This document shows, in pieces, positions 57,501 through 64,000 of a stretch of 64,000 nucleotides of DNA. The notes under the pieces are model-generated. The model worked only from the letters and a program-made list of their open reading frames with translations. It was not told the origin of the DNA and ran no database searches. Source of the stretch: Liolophura sinensis (lineage: Eukaryota > Mollusca > Polyplacophora > Chitonida > Chitonidae). The position numbers and the translations under genes were made by a program. Each line of letters starts with the position of its first letter. Position 1 is the first letter of the stretch. The stretch spans positions 64,771,249-64,835,248 of the forward strand of contig NC_088295.1 in NCBI RefSeq assembly GCF_032854445.1, written 5' to 3'.

Positions 57501-60500
57501 AAATGTGTATAAATTGCACTGAAAGTTACTCTTTTATGTGTGAAAAGGTTGAGGAATTAGGCTACATATATCATCTGTCAGGGTAAAGGTCATTGAGTCC
57601 ACCTGTAAAAAAAAAAAAAAATACTTGTCAACTCCATTTTGACCATTTTATTTTAATACATACTAAAAATTGCTTAGGCACATCTAGAGTTGTTAAAGTG
57701 TCATTGAAACCACTTATGACTTCTCCAGGGCATGAGTGTATGTATGTGTATGCATATCCTTTGTTTAAATACTGTTCCAGTTGTGTTAGTTATTTTGTGT
57801 GCTTGTACACAGGCAGCTGCAGAAGATCTTGGATGACCCTAGTGAGCCAGCCCCTGGGGAGAAACATTTAGCTGCCCTAACAGCTGGGGACAGGGTACCC
57901 TGGGCTAAGGCAAGGAAGGAGTACTTCTCCAAGGGCAAGAACAAGGCTTCTCTGGATGCTATAGAAAAGGTAGAGCTGACTTTCTTCAAGTGTACAGTGC
58001 TAATAAAGAAATTACATCCTGAGTCTGGAGAAATCCTTTGTCGTGCAGTATTGTCTAGCAGTTATATACTATTACTTATGGAATGGTAAGGTAGGAGTTC
58101 ATGAAATGGGAGTTTTTTAACCCTCCATGCCAAGATGAATTTACAGTTGAGAGAGAGAGAGAGAGAAAACATGTTTCAAAACTACATCTGTCTTTATGTT
58201 CATGTTTACAGGCTATCTTTTTTGTGGCTCTTGACGATGAACCACAGGACTACGACCCTGTAAGTTGGATTATCTATTTTGATTTGTAACTCTTGCTCAA
58301 GTACTTTTTAACTTATGTTGAGCTCTGTTGTCACTGTAGATTTCCAAACAAAACTTAAGTATTGCATGACAAATGTGTGTATTGCCTTTTGTATGATTGC
58401 TTTGTTTATTGCTCATTAGCCCATCCTTAAAAAATGTGTTAATCTAAATCTAATCCCAATCTAAAAAACTAAAGTAAGCTGGTAGGGAATTCCCTTTTTT
58501 TTTTTTAAAATCTTACCAGTGATGGAGATTGGTATTTTAAAGAACAAAAATGTTTTAAAAAATGTGTTTATCAAAGTCCCTATATAAACTTCAGAGTATG
58601 TACCTTTTTTGAAGGGTCGTTCTGGTTGCACTGAACCAACTTATTTTTATAGATGACTTTCTCGTAGAGGGTAATATTTGGTGAGATCAGAGTAGCTCGG
58701 AGTAGGTACTCACAGCCTGTGGAATATCAAAACCTTTTTTTTTTGCAGTACATCCTAGCAGCTATTGCAAATTTGGGCTTGTTTTTATAAATGCACAATA
58801 CTCTCCAGCCATACGTGGGAAGGTCTCTCAGCAACCTGCAGATGGTCATGGGTTTCCCCCGGGTTCTTCCCGGTTTCCTCCCACCATAATGTAGGCTGCC
58901 GTTGTATAAGTGAAATATTCTTCAGTACGGCGTAAAACACCACTTGCATAAATCACATAAATGCACAGTTCTTTACAACAAACTTATTCACTTTATTCAA
59001 CAAGTGATAAGTTTCACTGCTCTGATGATATAGTATTAACTGAATACGATAATAATTGTTTCACTTATCTTGTGTTTGTTCTAAATATTGGGATGTGCTT
59101 CTGCCATTGACCAGTGTAGCAATACCTGTACATGTAAATTTAAATTGTCCACTTGAGATGGAAGTTTTTGTGCCAGCATATTTCATTTCTTTTTTACACA
59201 ACTTCATTTGTTACAAGTATGCAAAATAGATGTTGTGAAGAGCATACTTCTGTCAGAATATGCCAAAATGTAACAGAATACATTGCCAGGAAAACTCGTG
59301 AAAAAGACCACATGTATGCATGGATGAGGCAGATAAGTAAGCTCATGTAAATTAGAGTAATGTGGTGTTTTTCACAGAATGATGAGTCGAAGCTGAACCG
59401 ATTTGGCCACTCCATGCTTCACGGTAAAGGATATGACCGGTGGTTTGATAAGTCCTTCACTCTGGTGGTCACCTCTAATGGCAGGGTAAGGAGCTGTAAC
59501 AAGTACCACTTCCTCACCACACATCTCTTCTTCCATAGAAATACATAGTTTTCAGACCCCTGGCTAAGGGGACAGTTACACTTTTCAAAAAAGCAGGAGC
59601 AGAATGGCAATATCCACACCCGGTTTACTGTAATTCTTCAACCTTTTCACATGCTGGCAAGGTGTTTATTCAGGCAAATTCTGAAGGCGTTATTCTGTGT
59701 TGACTCAAAAAATGATACTTTTTGAGAAGCCCTGAAATTGGTCAACACAATCAGTGTAGTTTTTGTCTCTATAATAAAATGAAAAATGTGAATAAATTGC
59801 ACTGAAAATTGCTCTTTGATATTATTCAAAAAGGTTAAGGAATTAGGGTGTTAGCATTGTGCTTGGCCAAAAAAGAACAAGCTTTAGACTCATTTTTGCT
59901 AGCAAGTCAGAGACTTTTTTTAATATACAATCAACTGTCCAAATACATGTAGCTGCACAGATACTGGTTTACAAGTGCAAATATAAAGCCATATCCAGTT
60001 GACTTGTTTTCTGTGCAGACGACTAACTGCATGAGGAAGAAAATATGTTTAGGATGTAATTGGTTTTCCCAGTCCTAAAAAAATTCTTATCTCTGCAACT
60101 CAAGAATTACGTGTACATGTACATACATGTCGTGTAAATGTATAAATGGTTCGATGTAAAAGTAAAAGAGAAAGCTCACTTTCTTTCCCATTGAAATTTC
60201 AGATTGGATTCAATGCAGAGCATTCATGGTAAGTTTTGTTTTTTTGTTGTTTTTAGTAAATTAAATATAGAGTATATCTTTGTTTAGTACTAGTTATTGT
60301 TCCAGTATATCTGTCTGTAGACAGTTCTGTTTAAAACTGACATAAGAATGCATATGTTCTGTGTATACGTCCTTATGAGTCTTTAGGCTTAGTGCTTATC
60401 CTATAAAGTTGATCACTTATCAACGAGAAGTAAAGTTCTATTCCAGTTGTGTGGATATGTTGTGAGAGCCACAAAATCATGATATAACATTAGAATTTAA

Positions 60501-62884
60501 ATCATTTGCCTTCCTTGTACAGGTGTCTACAAAGTATGAGTTTTTAAGTAGGAATGCACTGGTAGTTAACACGTTGAAATAAATAATAATCAAACAATGC
60601 ATGCAGATCCAGTATAAAGTGATCAGACTTCCTGCAGTCTATACTGGCCTCTACTCACAAATTTGTATCGCCTTTTTTTCAAATTTCTGTCAACAGTTAG
60701 ATGTAAAACTTTTAGTCTTCAACCTTTTTCTGTACAGAAGGAAGCATTTATTGGACTTAAGGAATGTGTTTTTCTGATTTTATATGGAAAACTGGTCAGA
60801 AACTGCTAGTATTACAGACAAGGCATTTTGTCAGTCTAGAGAGAACGACTTTAAACAGACATAAAATTATGTGTTTCCTAATGGTATGAAAATGCTGTTG
60901 AATGAGTTCACAATTAGTTCATTTAACAGTGAAGTTTTGAACTGATGCTCAGTTTTAGGCTTTACTTACATGTATACTTACATTAACATGTATGTTTTCA
61001 TGGTGTCCTCTTTAATGTACATAGTTTACATGTATCCATATTTATAAGTCTTCTCAGTGAAAATTCTTTAGTCCAGGAAGACAAGAGGACGCCTCAAGAA
61101 CGTAGTACTAAAAATCTGCTTTAATACTTTGCTTTTACTAGACATTCAGACTCATATCTCTAAAAGTGAAAATTATCTGAGTAGGTTGTTTGAGCCAAAG
61201 CAGACTCACTCAGATAATTTATGTCAAGAAACGTTTAATTTATACTGATTTTCATTATTGGACATTTTGATTATTGAAATCTAATTGACTGTTTCGTATG
61301 GTTAGCAAGCATGAACATGAGCAGTGTGAACAGCTGCACTGCATGAGACGCTGATGTGCACAGTGCATGTGCCAGGTGATGTTTACTGTTACAGTTATCG
61401 TGGACTATCTGGCTTAGGCTGACCAGTCACATGAGCAGTTAATTAAGAGTGGTGATACTCCATGTGACTCGTTGCGCAAAGCAGGAAACACCAGCGTTCC
61501 CACAGCCTCACTTTCTCTGCCTATGACCAAGAATAAAACATGGAGTATCCATTGATATTAAGGACATTTGTTTACTGAAATTTTGAAAGAAAAGATCATT
61601 TTGGTCTCCATGGTTTACCCCAAAGGATTTTTAACAGTACACATGTACATGTAGCAAGGTAGTAAAGCACTTGTACTGTCTGCTTATTTTTGATGCATTC
61701 TGCATGGACATGTATCAGTGACTATCACAGCACAGCTGTACATGTTGTCTGCTCAGCTAAGTTCTTGCCATTTTCTGTTTTGTTTTTAAAGAAGACAAAC
61801 CAATATCCAAAATAAATATTCTAACTACATTTTTTGGCCTACTGATTTTTATTTATTTGATTGGTATTTTACGCCGTACTCAAGAATATTTCACTTATAC
61901 GACGATGATCGGCATTATGGTGGGAGGAAACCAGGCAAACCCATGACCATCCGCAGGTTGCTGACAGACCTTCCCAGGTCTACTGATATGACTTTCTGGA
62001 AATTGAAGTGGTGTAATCATGTTAGAATATTTCAGGATGTATGACAGAGTACCTAACTGTTTGGCTGTGTATTGTCACGGGAGAAGATGTTTCTCCTCAT
62101 GGCTAACTTGCGGTAAATCAAAAAAAAAAACCTAAAATGTCACCCCCAAAATAACATTTCTTGAGGCAAATAAAAGTCATAAATTATTACTTTTTTTCTG
62201 CTGAAACTGACAAACCCAAAAGCTGAAACTGAAATTTCCAGGAGGATATCACCCTACCTTCCAAACAAAAACATTTCTAAGATCAATTGAATTCTAAAGA
62301 ATCAGGCACAATGAGCAAGTTAGTCATGAGTGAAGTTTGTGGCCATTTACCATATGCATCATTAGTAGAAGTCTGTTCCCAGTGGAGTCAACCAGTAATG
62401 AATGTGAAGAGATCTTTAATCATTATTTGAATTAGCATGTACATCTACATGTTAGAGTGCCTTTATGATTTCTGTTCCAGTGAATGTGGTTACCTTCCCG
62501 TATGTATGTTTATGTTCACAAAATGTTTGTGCCTTTGAGAGCAAGTCACACAATTACTTCTGAATTTTATCTTTGGCTTTCAGTCATAAACATTAGGCAT
62601 TTCTAACAACTTCAGACATTTTTCTAAAAAACTAGCAATTCTAAGTGGTTCTTAGTGTGACATACAAGAGAGTGTCTTCGATACGTTTACACCACATTAC
62701 TTTGTGTAATTGCATCTCAGGGAAGTCAGATATTCAAATGACAGAACAACAGGGGGAGATAACCACCTTGTTGTAAAGTACAAAATACCCACATTGTTTG
62801 CTGCCTCACTTATTTCAGGGCTGATGCGGCCATCATGGCCCATCTCTGGGAGTTCACCATTCTGCGAGATTTACTGGGGCGTCG
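48549..62884 (+). CDS. CPT1: Carnitine O-palmitoyltransferase 1, N-terminal 495 codons (gene continues past window)
   Basis: Outer mitochondrial membrane enzyme that transfers long-chain acyl groups from CoA to carnitine, the control step of fatty-acid import for oxidation. Coding exons: 48549-48689, 49118-49254, 52354-52531, 52966-53067, 54506-54643, 54964-55041, 55936-56043, 56439-56523, 57129-57243, 57813-57969, 58212-58259, 59378-59485, 60203-60228, 62819-62884. All are GT-AG and phases agree throughout. The start is ACCATGG. The N-terminus [10 protein letters not shown] keeps Glu3 and His5, which are needed for malonyl-CoA inhibition in mammalian CPT1A. Membrane segments lie at about 60-75 and 104-123. 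Conserved blocks follow: [55 protein letters not shown] and YDRWFDKSF. Catalytic His472 is in NAEHSWADA. About 275 C-terminal residues of the usual 770 or so lie beyond 64000. Confidence 0.96.
49414..52353. other. CPT1 intron between second and third coding exons; no nested gene
   Basis: About 3 kb. It holds a poly(T) stretch at 49403, a worn family C-like patch around 51850-51990 (GACACCAGATATGACACCTG) and a lone MITE end at 52084-52112. I see no exon of another gene. Confidence 0.45.
52084..52112. mobile_element. Solitary MITE terminal repeat
   Basis: ACTGTAATTCTTCAACCTTT matches the end of the TA-flanked MITE family, but no partner end is found nearby. Confidence 0.5.
53921..54418 (+). 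repeat. Minisatellite, 18 units of 24-30 bp, in a CPT1 intron
   Basis: The unit is TGAAGCTTATTGACTGCATT followed by TGGCAATA (28 bp), with a 24-bp variant that opens TAGACTTGACTGC and lacks the TTAT. I count 18 units and a partial nineteenth. The last four open with TAAACTTATTG or TGAAGCTTATTG variants. It ends about 87 bp before the exon at 54506. A 168-codon ORF (54206-54712) reads through the array into that exon in the exon's own frame, but no acceptor or start supports it as protein. Confidence 0.95.
56818..57000 (+). mobile_element. SINE family A, 5' part, in a CPT1 intron
   Basis: The head GCCTTCCTGGTTCAGTAGTT is followed by GGTGTGCTAGCACACCATAA, GACCCAGGAGCCTCTCATCA, GCTGTGAGTTCAAGTCCAGC (box B) and TCATGCTGGCTTTC. 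Truncated before the tail. Confidence 0.82.
57379..57562. mobile_element. TA-flanked MITE (CTGTAATTCTTCAACC family), CPT1 intron
   Basis: The left end ACTGCAATTCTTTAACCTG pairs with the right end AAAAGGTTGAGGAATTAGGC, and TA stands outside both ends. The interior AGCATATTCTGAAGGAATTA and GAAGCCCTGAAATTGGCTGG is shared with the copy at 59628. Confidence 0.8.
58802..58966 (+). mobile_element. SINE A, 3' part, CPT1 intron
   Basis: CTCCAGCCATACGTGGGAAG, CAGCAACCTGCAGATGGTCA, TTCCCGGTTTCCTCCCACCA, AAGTGAAATATTCTTCAGTA and CGGCGTAAAACACC. The final AAATAAAT is replaced by CACATAAATG. Confidence 0.85.
59628..59848. mobile_element. TA-flanked MITE (CTGTAATTCTTCAACC family), CPT1 intron
   Basis: CTGTAATTCTTCAACCTTTT at the left and AAAAGGTTAAGGAATTAGGG at the right form the inverted ends. 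The interior is as in the 57379 copy, with extra sequence near the right. Confidence 0.82.
60203..60228 (+). CDS. CPT1: CPT1 26-nt micro-exon with catalytic histidine
   Basis: Between acceptor TTGAAATTTCAG and donor ATG|GTAAGT lie 26 bases reading IGFNAEHS plus the first two bases of Trp. The preceding exon ends NGR in phase 0, and the next starts with the G completing Trp ([12 protein letters not shown]). His472 here is the acid/base catalyst of the carnitine acyltransferase family. Skipping this exon would both shift the frame and remove the active-site residue. Confidence 0.93.
60235..61845. other. CPT1 intron, no recognisable gene
   Basis: Contains one decayed stretch starting TCTTCAACCTTTTTCTGTAC at 60717 that may derive from the TA-flanked MITE. 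Otherwise unremarkable. Confidence 0.45.
61848..61980 (-). mobile_element. SINE A, 3' half, CPT1 intron
   Basis: ATTTATTTGATTGGTATTTT, ACGCCGTACTCAAGAATATT, ATTATGGTGGGAGGAAACCA and CATCCGCAGGTTGCTGACAG in reverse orientation. Truncated before the head. Confidence 0.87.
62819..62884 (+). CDS. CPT1: Last CPT1 coding exon in the window
   Basis: Completes the split Trp and reads [20 protein letters not shown] then R, ending in phase 2 at CG|GTAGGA. An in-frame TAG directly overlaps the donor, so the exon must end by 62888. [10 protein letters not shown] is conserved in CPT1 immediately after the catalytic HSW. The following exon was not found before 64000. Confidence 0.88.
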
Positions 62885-64000
62885 GTAGGAACTGTGTTTT
62901 CTGTTGCATGACCCTTGTACCAGTGCCATACATCTACCGATGTATAAATGCATACACATCCACATCCGTAGAGCTTGCTTAACATTGCTCCGTGCTTAAG
63001 CATCTACAGCTTCCACATTATTTACTCACGTAAACATGGCTTTATACTCACAGTGCATTCACGTTGGTCTAATGTCCGCATTTTAAAATACCATCCACAT
63101 GACACTTACACAAAAGTCTAAACCTCTTACCGTTTTAATTTGCCATTCATATACATGTACATGCACTTACATGAAACACATTCCATTCAAAGCCTACATG
63201 TACACTGTGTAGATCCAACTAAACTGCATTCATGGGTAATTGTTCAACCTTTTCACAGATGGAAAAGCAGCTTTCAGTACAATCTATGCATATTTTGATT
63301 TGATTTTGGAGACTGCATTGGCTGGATTGGCCAGTTTCATGGCTTTACAAAAAGTGTAACATTATCAAAATCAGTCATCACAGAATAATGCCTTCAGAAT
63401 ATGCTTCAATAAATAACTTGCAAACAAATGAAAAAGTTGAAGAATTTACAGTAACGTTACACAATGCTTTTCGTACTGTGGCTTGCTTGTGGTCAGTATT
63501 GTACGTGTATACGGGGAATCCTTCATATCGTGAGTGTTGTCCACATTAGACACAGTTCAGTCCACAAGTACAGTTGACCATCCAGCACCGTGAGCCAGCT
63601 CAACACACACACATGGTAGTGGCTTCAGCTTTTGTGTAAACATGCCAATACTTGCTTAGCCTAAAATGCCTGCTTGTATTAAATATTTATGTTCTCTTAC
63701 AGGGTCAAGTACTTTGTAGTTTTTCTTCTCTCTCATCTCTTCCAGATTTAGCATACATGTTTGCATAACAGTTTACACATTTAACATTATTTTAACCTGC
63801 ACTGCTTTGTAACACTGATTGATTGGGGTTTATTCTAATATCTTCTTCTTTTCATGTGCAAATTCACTTTCAGTCTATCGTCTGTATGCAGACAAAGAAA
63901 CTCTCTACCCTTTTGTTTGTCACTACTATTTGTGTGTTTGTTTCTTATCTTAATTCAGGATGAAATGTGTATTCCCTCTGTAAAAACAGCATTGTCTGCC
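62885..64000 (+). other. CPT1 intron, incomplete at window end
   Basis: Apart from the MITE at 63237, I tested acceptor-like sites near 63890 and 63958. In phase 2 neither gives sequence resembling the expected CPT1 continuation; the latter reaches a stop within eight codons. Confidence 0.5.
63237..63451. mobile_element. TA-flanked MITE (CTGTAATTCTTCAACC family)
   Basis: GTAATTGTTCAACCTTTTCA at the left and AAAAAGTTGAAGAATTTACA at the right are inverted. The interior ATGCCTTCAGAATATGCTTC matches the copy at 34314 in the same orientation. Confidence 0.75.

Noticed and set aside
63892-64000. Next CPT1 exon near the window end
   Set aside because: Acceptor-like CTTTCAG and ATTCAG sites were read in phase 2. 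The sequences do not resemble CPT1, and the latter soon stops.

Overview
The window is nuclear DNA from an intron-rich, SINE-rich animal. It is almost certainly a lophotrochozoan and most likely a mollusc. The evidence is GT-AG introns of about 0.1-14 kb, AATAAA-type signals, many tRNA-headed SINEs ending in (AAAT)n, MITE-like inverted-repeat elements, and two genes with clear animal orthologues. The species cannot be fixed from sequence alone. There is no rRNA, no genuine tRNA, no CRISPR array, and no long reverse transcriptase or transposase ORF.

Layout. Positions 1-17 kb are mostly repeats: degenerate minisatellites at 20-280, 10.15-10.41, 10.93-12.2 and 12.75-13.25 kb, plus scattered SINEs. 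They include only two short exon-like stretches (3214-3254 and 7040-7081) that may be 5' exons of the next gene. A small EF-hand cluster lies at 17.3-25.6 kb. It holds an intact sarcoplasmic/calexcitin-like calcium-binding protein (17346-17927), a truncated copy of a paralogue (about 21206-21592), and an ORF-intact paralogue whose third and fourth calcium loops have lost their key acidic residue (25034-25621). From 26 to 33.8 kb there are repeats and no gene I can support.

The right half carries two housekeeping genes head to head. DNAJC8 (splicing-associated J-domain protein) is on the minus strand at 33896-42126. All ten coding exons can be joined in frame to a 254-residue protein. CPT1 (carnitine O-palmitoyltransferase 1) is on the plus strand from 48549 and runs off the window. 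Fourteen coding exons give the first 495 codons, including the malonyl-CoA sensing N-terminus, two membrane segments and the catalytic histidine. The roughly 350-460 bp between the DNAJC8 start codon and a probable noncoding CPT1 exon at about 42.5 kb looks like a shared bidirectional promoter with two CRE-like sites.

The repeat fraction has several families. SINE A has a tRNA-like head and an AAATAAAT or poly(A) tail. SINE B shares A's tail but has a different body. SINE C has a different tRNA-like head and a CACTCACTC tail. There is a 200-bp TA-flanked MITE with CTGTAATTCTTCAACC ends, a roughly 115-bp hairpin MITE with ACTTGCATGAAG ends, and a 453-bp element with 18-bp inverted ends sitting inside a minisatellite. 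DNAJC8 intron 1 holds a large inverted repeat with arms of about 235-280 bp. I found no new multi-gene system. The most interesting items are the EF-hand cluster, the inverted repeat, the MITE families and the catalytic CPT1 micro-exon.
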